From: Hydrangea macrophylla
Taxonomy: Eukaryota; Streptophyta; Magnoliopsida; Cornales; Hydrangeaceae
Direction: 5' to 3'
NCBI GenBank assembly: GCA_033977485.1
Contig: CM066988.1
Location: 54,373,649-54,437,648, forward strand
DNA: 64,000 nucleotides
Shown here in pieces: positions 21,601 through 36,700 of the stretch (within the stretch, counting starts at the first letter, position 1; each line of letters starts with the position of its first letter). The position numbers were made by a program, and so were the translations under genes. The notes under the pieces were generated by a model. The model saw only the letters and a list, made by a program, of their open reading frames with translations. It was not told the origin of the DNA and did no database searches.

Positions 21601-24600
21601 TTTATTAACACTGAAATTCACACATGCATCACTTCTTGATTCTTTGTTTTTTTTGGTTGTTTTACCTTTTTCTCTGGGAATTGCATCTTCAACTGATGAG
21701 ACAAATCATCCAAGAAATGAAGTTGTCCAATCATTCCGATATTGTGATAAACATGCACAGTTATTAACTGGTCAAATGTTTCGTTAATGCGAATCTTTTA
21801 TGTGGTAATAGTTGTTTTAAGGCATAGTAGATTGTCTTATTATGGGCATTGTCTATCTACTCTCTCTTATTAACCGAAAGTTATCAGTCAATTCCATGTT
21901 ATGTTTCTCCCCATTGCCAGATGTATCTTTATGCAACATGTTCAGCAGCTGTTCAGCATTTCCATAATTATGTGACTTGGATTGAATACTAGTTGTCAAG
22001 TTACCTACCCTGGAAATAGTAACAGGGTATTTTTCTACATTAATAAAATATTTGATGGATGTGGAATTTATTTAAAATAATAAGACACATCATCTCAGAT
22101 GATGCAACGAATATGTTCTGAAATCTGTAAATTCAATTTGATAAATTCCAGAATGTAAGGATGCCATGTTTACCCCCAAACACTTTGCATACGAAATAGT
22201 AGCATGGAGACATAATGCATGTGATGTTCAATTACATATGAAATCAAGAGACATAAAAAACCTAAGGGTTTGGGATTGGAATGGACGACCAAGAGCTCAA
22301 GGCTTTTTTGATATTCAACCAGATTTCTGTTTCAAGTCAAAATCCAACCTCTCAGACTCCATTATTCATAGCTGTAGAAACTTGATACACTTTGTTGGCC
22401 CATTCTCTAACAGTTTTAACTTTTGGAGCAACTGGTGACTTAACATGGTAACAAAGCCTTATTCGTGTGAGGTCTCCATCCCCGTTTTAATATTCATGTT
22501 TGTAGTTTGTTATTTGTCTCCATTTTAATGGAGCTTTGTTTGTTTAATTTGTTGCCTCTCCACGTACGAGACAAGGTTACGCTTGAGGGTGAGCGGGGGA
22601 TAAAACTTGTTATACATTGTTTGGCATTCTCTACCAGCTTGAGCTTGCAACTAGTAGCTATGACCCTAATACACTACGCTACCCTCACGTAGACGTCACT
22701 AAACAAAATAACTGATCATGTTATAACTGTTGCACCTTGTACTTGTACAACACCAAACTGCATCAATAAGCCTTTTTTGTATCGTTACTATTAAGTATCT
22801 CAAGACTGAAGAAAGCTGATTGACTCTTATTCAACTTCTCCAAAAACTAAGTTCTACTACATAATGCCAATCCCTTCTTTATAGACTGCACAAAGGTAAA
22901 AAAAAGAGACGTTTTCTGCTTCAATTCTATAGTTTTAACTATCATCAATTTAAACTCTCTCCCTTTCACCTTTCTCTATTCATCTAAATGAGAAGAACAT
23001 AACCCTGGAAAAAAATAATGAGGTTATCTTTCGTTTAACAGTCTCTGGATGCAGATGGTGGAGAGAAGCTCTCAAGTGTTCATCTTCAGGATTTGATTGG
23101 CATGATAAGAAGCGCAGAGAAAAGTAAGGCTTTCCGCCTAAAAGTCTAAGTTCATTTTAGGCCCCGTGTGGAATCACTTCTCAAATGCACGTTTGGGCCC
23201 AAACGTGCTTCTGGGCCCAAAATGCATGTATTAGCATATGATTGGATAAATCTTGAGAAGCACTTTAGAACCCCAAAAGTACGTTTTGGCTAAAGCAGGC
23301 CTCAGAGGTGCTTTCGTCCAAAGTGATGCATGAACCAGATTTGGGTTATAATGAAATTTTCTTAATTCCCATGGTGCCCATGTGATTATGGCCTTTGCTT
23401 CTGTCTAAACGTAAAAGGCTCATTCAATCAACACGGGCCTTATGATGCTAACTTATTTGTGCATTTTCTTTTTCAATTTACAGAGTTTGCTTAACTGCAT
23501 TGTACTTTTTTCTTTTTCCATTACATGATAGATATGCTTCTTCTCAACCAAGCCCGGATTCGTGCACTTGATGATCTTGAGAGTACTCTCAATGAGAAGC
23601 AGGCTTTACAAGGAGAAATCAACGCTTTGGAGATGAGACTGGCAGAAACTGATGCAAAGATGAAAGTGGCTGCCCAACAAAAGATACATGTGGAGCTCTT
23701 GGAAGAGCAGTTGGAGAAGCTACGGAGCGAAGTGTCTAGTAGAGGAGGTGATGTGGGTAGCACGAATAATGTGGTTCCCTTTTCACATAGTAGTGAAAGT
23801 AACTCTGTTAGTGAGGAACTTAGTGTATTGAGAACAGAAAATATGTCTTTGAAGGTTGATATACAAGCATTGAAGGCTGAGCTTGGTAATGTCAAGGGAA
23901 CAGATGAAAGGGTTTTAGTGCTTGAGAAAGAACGGTCATTATTGGAATCTTCTCTGAAAGAGTTGGAGCATAAACTTGCTGTTTCTCAGGAAGATGTTTC
24001 AAAACTTTCCACTTTGAAATCTGAATGTAAACACTTGTACGAGAGGGTAGAAAATTTGCAAGAATTGCTAGATAAGGCAACTACACAGGCAGATCAAGCT
24101 ATTTCAGTATTGCAACAAAACCAGGAGCTCCGAAGGAAGGTTGATAGGTTGGAAGAATCTCTTGAAGGCGCCAATGTCTACAAGTTATCAACTGAGAAAC
24201 TGCAAGAGCATAATGAAATAATGCAACAAAAAATAAAACTTCTGGAAGAGCGTCTTGAAAGGTCTGATGACGAGATTCAATCTTATATTCAATCATATCA
24301 AGAATCTGTGAAGGACTTTCAAGATACGCTTAATAGGTTGAAAGAAGAAAGCAAGAGGAGGGCAGTGGATGAACCTGTGGATGATATGCCTTGGGAATTT
24401 TGGAGTCATTTATTGCTCATGATTGATGGTTGGTTGATTGAAAAGAAAATATCGACTAACGAGGCAAAATTGTTAAGAGAAATGGTTTGGAAGAGAGATG
24501 GACGTGTTCGTGATGCATACGTGGAATCCAAAGACAAGAATGAGCGTGAAACTATTTCTGCATTTCTCAGGCTGACATCAACAGCAGCTTGGTATTAATC

Positions 24601-27600
24601 TATAATTTGTGAATTGCGCATCACATATGCTATTGTCTAATTTGTGCTTCTTGTTGATCTCTAGTCCAGGATTGCATGTCATTCATATTGCAGCCGAGAT
24701 GGCACCAGTTGCTAAGGTGAACTTTTCCTTTGTCCCGTTCAATGTTTTCCTTACGCTACAAACTCACATAGTTACATGTGATAATTATATTGAATTTCTC
24801 ATAATTAAGACTTCTCACAAATGAGTTTCTCGTCACGGTAGTCTAAGCGTATCCGGTAATTAAGATACTCCTCAAGAATGGTTATAGAATTATCTACTCT
24901 ACATTTTGCATTGATTACTATCTTTATTTTTTCTTATTGCAACTGGTATCCAGCATCATGTTGCTATTAGTAGGTACTATACATGCATGTACCTAGAAAT
25001 TAACATGTGCTTTTTTTATTTAAAAAGAGAAAAAAAGAAAAACATCTGTACAGTATTATTTAATATATATATGTATATTGGGTTTTTATTTATTTATTTA
25101 TTTTTTATTTTTATCTCTCTCATAATGTCAGTATGATAGTCTAGAATTTGTTTAAAGTTTTTCTCTTTTTTTTGCATTAAAGGTTGGTGGTTTGGGTGAT
25201 GTTGTGGCTGGTCTTGGTAAAGCGCTGCAAAAGAGAGGTCACCTAGTGGAGATTGTCCTTCCGAAGTATGATTGTGTGCAATATGAACGTATTCGTGGCT
25301 TAAGGGTATTTTATTGTTCATTTGATTATCCAGAATCTTAGATTCCTGAATCTTTGCATTATAACCTTATTTCTTATGCTGTACAGGCCTTAGACGTAGT
25401 TGTAGAGTCATACTTTGATGGACGCCTATTCAGAAATAAAATCTGGGCTGGCATTGTTGAAGGTTAAGAATCTTTCACCTTTACTTGGATAGCTTATAGT
25501 TTCAATGTCTTTTTTATTTATCAAAAAAGCTATGAAGCACGGACACGGACACACCATCACGGATACGACACGACAACACGTCGACACTGCAGGAAAAGTG
25601 TCTGTGAAGTGTCGTGTCCGTGTGTCGGACACAACACGATATGCGACACGTAACCTTCTTTGAAGTGTCGGTGCTTCCTAGATCAAAAGACATAAATTTG
25701 TTAGAAATAATGGTATAGTATCTTATCATATCTACTAGTTTCTTTTGTTGAATATCTCCTAAGAGAACTATAGAGAGACAAAATAGGCACCAACAATACT
25801 ATCAAATTTATAATATTATGTTCCTTAAAATTATTGGCATTACCACTAGTGAAGACTTGTCATCTCCCATGGACGTAGGCCTTTGGCCAAACCACGGAAA
25901 TCTCTTGATCTTTCTCCCTTAATTGGTTTCCATTTTATACAAATTGTAAATTTATCATGGTATCGGAATGGTCGATTGGACCCTGTGCTAATTGGTCCTT
26001 CCACTACCTTTTTTTCCATCAGTTTCTCATGACCATCCACTCATTTTATTTTCAGTTTTCTGTAATAATCATTGTCATAAATTTCTCATAACCATCCATT
26101 CTCCTTCTTTTCAAATTTTTTTTTTTATTAGAAAATGTCAGATACCTGTGGAATATCTTAGTCAATAGAATTTTCTCCATACTTTATTTCTTGCCTCTTT
26201 GTTGCAATGCAATATTTTTCTTTTGAGGATCTTGACACTGTGTGTTGTGATGATCATCTTTTTTCTTGAACTCACAACTCTGTAAAGATGCAAGCCAGAG
26301 AAAGTGGTGCAATTGACTGCGAGTGATTTCTCTAAAGCTTTGCTTCCAAGCGTCATTTTTGCAGAATTATGTTGCACTCCAAGATTCATTTGCAGGCTCA
26401 AGAATGAAATTTTTCTTAGATAATTATTCTTTATGTTAAAAAGATTGTTTTACATTCAAGATGAGCATTACCATGTTCCATGCTTATTGAGGGTGTTAGA
26501 GATAATGATGTTATACTATCATATCTCTGAATTTGTTAAGTTGAATCTCTCTTAAATATCTTATTCTCTCCCTGTTATTTGCTTTCCATTGTTTGTACAT
26601 ATATACATCTACAATAATTGGTTTTTCATTTGTGTGTTATTTTGTTTGCAGGCCTTCCAGTTTATTTTATTGAGCCTCAACATCCTGGTAATTTCTTCTG
26701 GAGAGGGCAGTTTTATGGAGAGCATGATGATTTTAAACGTTTCTCGTTCTTTAGCAGGGCAGCGCTTGAATTCCTTCTTCAAGCTGGCAAGAAACCTGAC
26801 ATAATCCATTGCCATGATTGGCAGACAGCGTTTGTTGTACGATCAATTTAAACCTCAGTTCTCTACTTTTCCCATCTTTAGCACCTGACCTAGTTAGAAG
26901 CCCCTTTGGGTAGCTTTGAAAATAATCATCTTTTGGAATAAGAGATTTTTTTTTTTTTTTTTGGAAAAGCTGCAAATTGGAGCTTTTAAAAAAAAGCTGT
27001 TTATTTGCTTTAGAGCCTGTTTGGGTTATAGCTTTTACAACAAATCACTTTTTGGAACAAGTTTTTTTTTTTTTTTTTGTAAAGAATCTACAAATGATAG
27101 CTTTTTAAAAAACCTATTTATTAGCTTTGCAGCTCGTTCGGGGAGTTTAGAATAAATCACTTTCGGGAGAGTGATTATTTTAAATAGTTATACCACGTGT
27201 GGGGGTGTGGCACCACCGATTGCTGCCACAGCATGTGGTACAACTGTTATAGCATTTGGGAGCCAATTTTGGGAAGCTTAGCATTATTCTTTTAAAAAAG
27301 CTGTTTTTTAGCTTTGAAAAAGAATTAGATTGTTTAAAAAGCTGTCAAAAGCTAATCAAAATGTTTAGAGGCTGCCGCGAAAAAGCTATTCCAAACTAGG
27401 TCTTAAAAAGGAATCAAATTTATAAAAAGCTAATCCAAACGATCACAATTTTTAACGATCACTTATAAGTCACTGTTGGCCTCGAAAAGTCCCAAACAGG
27501 CTCTTAGTCTGCATTTCAACTAAATATTTTTCACTTTTGCAGGCACCACTTTATTGGGATCTATACGCACCAAAAGGACTGAATTCTGCGAGAATTTGTT

Positions 27601-30600
27601 TTACATGCCACAATTTTGAGTACCAAGGGACTGCGCCAGCCTCAGAACTATCATCGTGTGGTCTTGATGTTTACCAGCTAAACAGACCAGATAGGATGCA
27701 AGACAACTCCGCACATGACCGGGTCAATCCTGTTAAGGTAGCGGAATTATTGTAACCCCATTATATAAATGAATATTATGTATGTATATATGTATGTACT
27801 TTTTCTGCCACTTCTTATTACACATTCTTATTGTTTCTAGGGTGCAATTGTGTTCTCTAACATTGTAACGACAGTTTCACCAACCTATGCACAAGAGGTG
27901 CGGTCAGCTGAGGTATGCATATAGCCATAGTTGTATCTTCCTGTTGCTTAATTACTTTTTTTTTTTATTGGAATACTACCATTGTTGATTCCGTTTTCAG
28001 TCTCATATCTTGATCAGAGAGTGTCTCTGAAGAGGGCTTGAATTGCTTTCTATGTGAACTTCCTAGTTAGAAGTATAGTTTTCTGTTTATATTTTTCTGT
28101 CAGAATGCTATCATTGTTACCTTTGTTCTCAGCCTCACATCTTGGTGAGTGTCTCTGAAGAGGGTTTGAAAATGTATCCTATGTGAACTTCCAAATTAGA
28201 ACAAAAGTTTTCTGTTTCTTGGTTTGTTGAAGAATCTAAGATATTTGGCTTATCTTCTGAAGGGTGGGATCAGTGTACATTTTGATACTGTTGATTTAGT
28301 AGGTCACCAAGTACTGTTATCTGACGTTATATCGGTTCCTATTAGCTGGTTCGTATTAGCATCAGTGTAAAAGATCCCAATATGTCAGTTCATCTATCTA
28401 TTCAGCTAATGTGCACAGGACATCTTTCTCTAAATTGATGTCAAGTTATAACTCTACATTTGGCTATGCTGTATTCATTTGTATCAGGTGTCCTATTATT
28501 TTCTTTGTCACTTTATGAATTCCGCAAGGTTTGGCAGTCTTGATGTTCCTTTTCGAGGCCTTGAGTTCTCAATGGTGTTTGTAGGCTTTGCCTCCTGACC
28601 ATTGGGTTTCCCTGAATAGCATTGATTAACCTTTATCTCTGTTTATACTTGTGGCCTGTGCGTCTATCAGATGGGTTGATCAGCCCTATTAGCTTTCTTG
28701 GCCTTTTCAGATGTAAAACATTTCGGCTCTATCAGAAGGTTTTTGAAGCTTTTAGTGTATTTAAATATACTTTTACAAAAAATGTAAATCGTTTTAAGTT
28801 TTGTATTGATACCAAAGGAAAAACCTAAATATTTTTTATGATACAAGTCTCAAAGTCATTCAGGGTCAGAAATTCACCATAGAGTTGCAGAATATTGTTC
28901 CGAACTTTCAGTTCATATTTCCATATCCTCGATATTTCATGACTGCTTTACATATAGTTTTCATTAATGTTACAGGGTGGACGAGGCCTTCATGCAACCC
29001 TTAATTCTCACTCTAAAAAATTCATAGGAATTTTGAACGGAATTGATACCGATACATGGAACCCCGCAACTGATACTTTTCTCAAAGTCCAGTACAGTGC
29101 CAATGATCTTCAAGGGAAAGCAGAAAATAAAGTAGCAATACAAAGGAGTCTAGGGCTTTCATTTGCTGATGTCAGGCGACCATTGGTAATTTTACTTCTT
29201 CAGTTCTTTGATGACTAATATTGTTATGCTAGAGACTGGAGTAACTTTAGGAATTTTCAATTTAAATCAAATTTTCTTTTCATTATGAGGCCGAATGTGA
29301 TAATTGTAGGGGTTATTACAAATTTAGGGTCCTTTAATTTTGAAACAATAGAAGTGGTTGCAATCACGTTCTATGGTACATAAGTCATGATTCGTGAGAG
29401 AACCTCGAACATGGAGAGTCAAAATTGATTTTTATAGTGCAACAACCATGGAATAATTGTTTTCTGAAGTGGAGTTCAAGTTTTGGTAGCTGTATGTTCT
29501 TTGAATCATGCATTAGTTAGAAAATTTTACATCGGATATGTACTGTGTAAATGTGAATACCCGATTCCATTTTTCTCTAAGTGTGCAGAGGCATTGATAC
29601 TGGGATTGGGATGGAATTCCGAACTTGAAATTTTGATATTGCTTTCATCCTTTTAGAAGAGGTACTTTTACAGGCGAGAGTATCATTTGGTGGGGTGGGG
29701 AATATGCAAACCTCTGTTTTAAAAGAAGAAAGAGATAGAGAATTTTCTGGTGTATTATTCCTCAAGAATGTTACACTACTTATATACAAGAGGTAGAGAA
29801 AAGAAAAGGAAAGAAAGGAAAAAAATTCAGATAAGATCAAATCAATCTAATCCTAAAACTACATGATCAATCAATCACGGAGACATTAAGTCCGAATATT
29901 TCAACACTCCCCCTCAAGCTAGAGCGAAGGCATTCACGAGTCCCAGCTTGACAATAGATGATTTCAAGAGCAACGGTCCAACGGACTTTGTAAGTACATC
30001 AACAGTCTGATCTGAAGAGGGAACAAAGCACGGAGAAATAATACCAGAACGAACTTTCTCACGGATAAAATAGATATGACCTCAACATGCTTAGTATGCT
30101 CATGCAGAACAGAGTCACAAGCAAGCATTATTGCAGGCTTATTTTTACAAAACAATGTAGAGGGCTTAGACACTTGAAACCCCAATTCTTGTAAAAGAGA
30201 TCAAAGCCAAAGAAGCTTACAGGTACCTTGTGCCATAGCACGATATTCAGCTTCAGTTGATGATCTTGAAACAACTGCTTGTTTCTTGCTTTTCCAAGAA
30301 ATAAGGTGTGTACCATAGAATGTGCAAAAACCTGAAGTTGAACGCTTATCACGCTTGGAACCAGCATAGTCAGCATCTGTAAAATATGTGACCACATATT
30401 GTGTCCTGCAGCAAAGAAAAGACCCAGACCTGGGCAAGTTTTTAGGTACTGAAGAATATGATGAATAACTTTCATATGAGAAGTACGTGGAGCATGCATA
30501 AACTGGCTGACTACGCTTACAACAAAAGCGAGATCAGGTCTAATATTGGCCAAATAAATGAGACGACCATCAAGATGTTGATAAGAAGTTGGATTAAATA

Positions 30601-32508
30601 GTAGCTCTCTTGACTTGCAAGGATTAGAAACCGGAGTACTAGAAGCTTGAATCAATTGTCGGCGACACTCATCACCATCAATTATAGCAAAGGCCTTGTA
30701 GAGTGAAGGCTAGGGGATGTGTTCAAAATCTGAGTGCGAAGAGATTTGAACTCATATTTCAAATCCATCACAAATTGGTAAGTGTGCAGAAGGTCAAGTC
30801 GCTGGACAATAATAGTAGTGGTGTCAGCAGGAATATCACCAAGGGGCTCATACTGTACCAAATCCTCCCAACGGGACTAGAGATAACCAAAATAATCAGA
30901 GAGCCTCAGCCGGAGAGAAACCTGAGAAGACTAAGAAACTTCGCGATGAAGTTGATAAATCTGGGACTCATTGCACTTAAGCGCATAGAATTTGGGTTAA
31001 AGCATTCCATAAACCCCCCAAAGGGGGTTGCTAATTAAACTACACACCATGAACAGAAGTGTGATACATAAACATATGATAATACGATGCTCCACAGAAT
31101 TAAACAACCAATCCATGAGAGTATAGTTGTCCATATTCCACTGATCAAAGGTAGAATAGGTAGGAGCATGCTTAGGTGTAGTGCCAAGAAGCCAACTAGA
31201 CTTGCCTTTTGGCACCAAGGAAGAGTTGAAGGGAATGAGACCACGCGGCAAAATTTTGTCCATCCAAGAGAACAATAGTAACCTTTTGCACAGGAGAATG
31301 TGGAGTCAGGGACAGAGAGACAGAGAGAAATCTGGACGCGATTGTGAACCAGTAGGAGGCTGCTCAGTATCCCTATCCTTGGTCATTGTAGTAGAAATAA
31401 ATAACCCAATGAACCGAACGGCAAGGCGCAGAAGGATGATATAAAGGCTGCCGGACAGAGACAACGGCAAAAATAGAGGCTACCTAGACTCACGGGTAGC
31501 CTAAGAGAAGGGAAAGAGAGCACGGAAAAGGCTCTAGATCATCACAAGACCCACAAATGGAGCAAGGCACAGCATAGAGGCTGCGCAAGGGTTAGCCACA
31601 ACTAACCAAGGAGAGACCAAGGCCAAGGAGGGGCAGCCGCAGAGGGGAGGGGCTGCGACAAGGGGGCTAGGAGGTGGTGGGGCCCGTGGGGGCCTCGGCG
31701 AGGGGCTGGGTGGTGATGGAAGGTGTGGCTGGAAGGTAGTGGGTAGGGTTTTTCATTTTCTCCTTTGTTTTTGGCTCTGATACCAAGAAGAAAGAGATGG
31801 AGAATTTTCTGATGTATTATTCCTCAAGAATGTTACACTATTTATATACAAGAGGTAGAGAAAAGAAAAGGAAAGAAAGGAAAAAATACAGATAATATCA
31901 AATCAATCTAATCCTAAAACTACATGATCCATAAATCACAGAGACATTAATTCCGAATATTCCAACATTAAAGCGAAGAGATTTCAAAATGTTAACAAAG
32001 CTTGATTGGGAATTGGAAGCGGACATATGCTCATAAGAGTGGATTTTGTGGAGGTAATGGTGGACTAGAAGTAGGGATATTTGTGGGATGGACTTGTTGA
32101 AAAGAAGTGAGGGGTCCATTTAGAGTTGGGTTGCCCTTTTTTTTCCGTCTTTAATTGAAGATGGTTATTTTGTACTCTAGTTCATAGAGGTTTTTAGTTT
32201 CTTCCACTATCTTATGTGTGAGTGACTCCGATTCTATAGAAGTGGAATGCCATGTTAAACTATCTTATGTCTGCGACCATACTTATGATTTATTCTCATT
32301 TGACTGTTGGTTTGACGTATGCCATTAGTTTGAAATGTTCCAGTTATGCTAATTTTTACCAATTCACTTGCGAAAAAGAGGAAACACAAAATTTTGAAAG
32401 AAAAGAGTAAGTGCTATATAAACACACGAGTGCCAAGGACCATTAGCATGCAAAGCAGGGAATATTAAACCATAACAACATTGGGAAAAAGGTTGAATGG
32501 AAGTTTTC

Positions 32509-32559
<51 letters not shown>

Positions 32560-33708
32560 TCCACTAAATGTGATGATCTATTCCATAGTGGCATGATGGA
32601 GACTAATACCATGAATAATACTGGAATTCGTGCTCTATTTTTTTTTTTTTTTTTTTCCCCCTTTACCTTAGCCTGCCTTATGGTTTATATACGTGCATGA
32701 AGATAGTTATCTTACTTGACACTGTCTAATCCTGGTGAATAGGTTGGTTGCATAACGAGATTGGTGCCACAGAAGGGTGTGCATCTTATTAGACATGCAA
32801 TATATCGGACAGTGGAGCTGGGAGGACAGTTTATACTTCTTGGTTCAAGCCCAGTGCCCCACATTCAGGTATCAATGCTGTTTATTTTCCCATAATTTGG
32901 TACTCATCTGTTGCATTTGATATGTAATGTAATCTGATTAAAGTCCTAATCTTAATAAAATAAGCATCGATTAGTGTGAAATGAATGATAAGTGATAACT
33001 CAATGTAATGAATTTGCTTTGGTTTGGTTTATTTTATTTATTATTTGTTTTTTTTTTTTTGTAAAATTTTTATGTAGTCTATGAAGAACAGTGTAGTGGA
33101 TATCTGTAGTTTTTAGTTATAAAAGAAAAAGGAAAAAAAATACATAGTTATCAAAAAAATTCATCTGCAGTTTTATTCTTATTGTACTGCAGAATGGCAT
33201 GTAATGCCTGTATTCCTAGCTCACATTACCCTCCTTCCGGTTACCATCAGCTGCTTCACTCTTGAAAGAGGGTGTGAGCTATGTTACCCAGACTCGGGTG
33301 TGGGTGTCGGGTGCGGGTGTGTATCTAGGTGTCGGACCTCCTCTAAATCCAAATCTTAGGATCCGGGGATATGTGTCTAAATGTTGGATACGGGTATGCG
33401 GACACCTTCTTAACGTATAAACATACTAAATGTTTCTTAATATCAATAGTTAGAAACCTCTTTGCCCACAATTTTAAGCTTCTACTCGCCTTTTCAACAT
33501 CACTTGTGGAGGATCCGAGTGTCCGAATTGGGTACGGGCGTCGGACACGGGGATCGAGTACTTGGGGGTAGAAGGAGAGTCCAGGTAACATAGGGTGTGA
33601 GAGGTGGATACAGTGCGACAACCTCCGTTCTTCGAAATTACTCTTTTATCTTCATTTCCAGCAAATGTCAGGCGTAATTTTGTCACTATCTAATTATTTA
33701 TGTGACTT

Positions 33709-33748
<40 letters not shown>

Positions 33749-36700
33749 TTATGAGTTATTAGTTTCAATTTTGTATATTTGTGAAATCTGGCTGTTCAAA
33801 TTAGGCCATCACTTCATTGACTGGCATTATGCAGATGGAAAAAAATTCATGGCTCCGATAGTATTATTTGTTACGTACAGCCTTTACACTTCATCTGCGT
33901 CGCTGCATCCTTAGTTGTTACTAAGGCCATTGCTGCTTTTTAAAACATTAGTCCAATATTATACAAAATAACTCTTAGAAGCATCTACCCTCAATCACTG
34001 GTTCCTCAAATATTACTAGATATAAATTGTAAACATATCATTATTTACTAGAGTGTTGATTGTGCTTGTTAAAAAAAGCAAAGGATTTTATTTTTTCATC
34101 ACTGTCTAGTGTGCTGACTGTGTATAACATTTTCTATTGACTGACAAGGCTGTTGTTCTATTCTAGAGGGAATTTGAGGAGATTGCCAATCATTTTCAGA
34201 GTCATGAACATGTTCGATTGATATTGAAGTATGACGAGTCTCTTTCCCATTCAATATATGCAGCATCTGATATGTTTATCATCCCATCTATCTTTGAGCC
34301 TTGTGGCCTTACACAGGTACAATCTGCACTCTTGCTAAATAAGATAGTCTTCCATCCCATGCTTACGTAGTTCTCTATGCCTTTTGAGCTCAATGTATTA
34401 CCTGGGGTATGCCCCTTGTACTTTTTTACATTGCCTTTTGGCCTTTTCTTTTTATTTAATTAACTATTTCTGGGGAAAAAAATTTCTGTCTGTAATCATA
34501 GTAGTTGTAATAATAAGGACGAGAAATGCTCAAATCGACTGGAAAAAAGATGAAGTTCCGGAGGTGGTGACCATATTCTTGTTAAAAAAAGCAATGGCCC
34601 ATCTGCGAGTCTCATTACTTTTAATGGGCCAATTCTCAATTTGTAAAGCATTTTGATGTGAAAATTCATCGATTTGAATTAGTCTATTTGGAAAAATGAA
34701 TTTTTATGTAAAAAGTTGTGCTTAAATATTCAAGTACATCATATTAAGACAAAACATAATGACTACATAGTACATATGAAGAAATATCATCAAGTTTTTT
34801 ATTTTTCTCAATAAAATAATTCGAGATGATAGATTTTTATATTGAAGTATTTTACAAAATAGGGATTGCTATGTGAAAGATACAACAATAAATCATTGAA
34901 TTTATTAACCCTTTTGTGTTTCTTTTGTAGATGATAGCAATGAGGTACGGCTCTATACCAATTGCAAGAAAAACAGGGGGTTTAAATGACAGGTGGGTTG
35001 GTCACTGCCTGAGTTTTCTATTTAGCTCCCCTTTTGATTTGAAGTTACCCTACTTGGATAATTTCACACAAACCTTTGAACTCTCTTGCAGTGTTTTTGA
35101 TGTTGATGACGATACGGTGCCAGTTCAGTTTAGAAATGGGTTTACATTTTTGACACCTGATGAACAGGTAAAGTTATGGTACACGTGCCAAATTGTCAAC
35201 TAACATTTATTGGTCTCAAGTTAACTAATTTTCATTCGTTTTAGGATTTGTAATTGTAATTGTTGAATTGTCCCACATCGCCTGGGTAAAGACCCCGTAT
35301 GTGCTTCTAATAAGTTGGGAAATCCTTTCCTCGTAAGGCATCTTTTGAGGGAGAATCAGGCCCTTGTAGGGCTTTCTACATGGTATCAGAGCTAAGTTTG
35401 GCTCCCTCCCCTTGTAGGGCTTTCTACATGGTATCAGAGCCAGGTTGGGCTCTACCCCTGTTGGGCTTTCCCTGTTGATGAGGTTCAGGGGGTGTGTTGA
35501 ATTGTCGCACATCGCCCGGGTAGAGACTACGTATATGCTTCTTATAAGCCTGGGCAATCCTCCACTCATAAGGCATTTTTTGTAGGAGAGTCAGGCCCTG
35601 TAGGGCTTTCTACAATAATTAATTAGCTGGGTCTTGAGTTTGAGTCCAAGTTAGGGTGTATACTCGAGTATAGATACTAGATATGTCTCCAACACCCATG
35701 CCCAAATTGTCAACTACCACATTTTGTTTCAAGTTTTTAACTAATTTACATCCATTTTAGGTCTTTTAATTACAGTCAATTAGTTGTGTCTTTGAGTTTA
35801 GTTCCAAGTTAGGACGTATACTCGAGTATAGGTACTAGATATGTGTCCGACATCCATGCCCAAATTTAACACTCGGATCCCCCTCAGGTGATTTCGGAAA
35901 AGTATGAATAAGCTCAAAATTAAAGAGCAACGATGGTTTCTAGCATTTCATGCAAAGAGATAGATAGTGTACGTCTTCATTAAAAATTCTTTTATTTTCT
36001 CCTTTTGGTAACCTTAATTGAAAATTGTAATCATGAACATTATTATTATCACACTTTGTGACGTGGAGGTCACGAGTTTGAAAAGTGGAAACAGTCTCTC
36101 CACATGCAGAGTTAAGGCTGTGTGCATCTAACCCTCACAGGCCCGCAATGGCGGGGCCTTGTGAACTAGGTTTGCCCCTTCTTAATATCTTTTGTGTTTA
36201 GGAAATGTCCATCATGGTTCAAAGTTGCAGTCCCGGACACCGTCGCGGTGTTGCGGCTCGATATCGGGCGATACACAATGATAGGCTAGATTTAAGATTC
36301 AAAAATATTTAATAAAATAATGGAAAATTCTAAAAGATTATGGATAAAAAAATAGGTCCAATAGATTACCACAATATACAACCTACCAATTATAACATCA
36401 CATAAATATCCAATGCACATGTCGTCGATCTATTATCTGAGAATAATATGTACAATTGGGTAACAATTGTTCAACACAAAAAATCTCAAAGTTTGAAGAT
36501 ATCTAACTAAATTTCAAGGTAAACAGTATTTTTAAAAATTTTTAATTCAATTTTTGTCATAATGTACATAAAAACTAATAGTTATATTTGATATATATTA
36601 CAATTGTCTCATATCAGTTTACAAAGGATATATTATTAAAATATCTCGGCATGTATCGGCCAATGCTACAAGCATACGACAACATCTCTTATTGTATCAG

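Noticed and set aside
35225..35569. 114-codon minus frame with internal peptide repeat
   Set aside because: It spans the TRIM; the repeat is the doubled LTR end and not a protein repeat.
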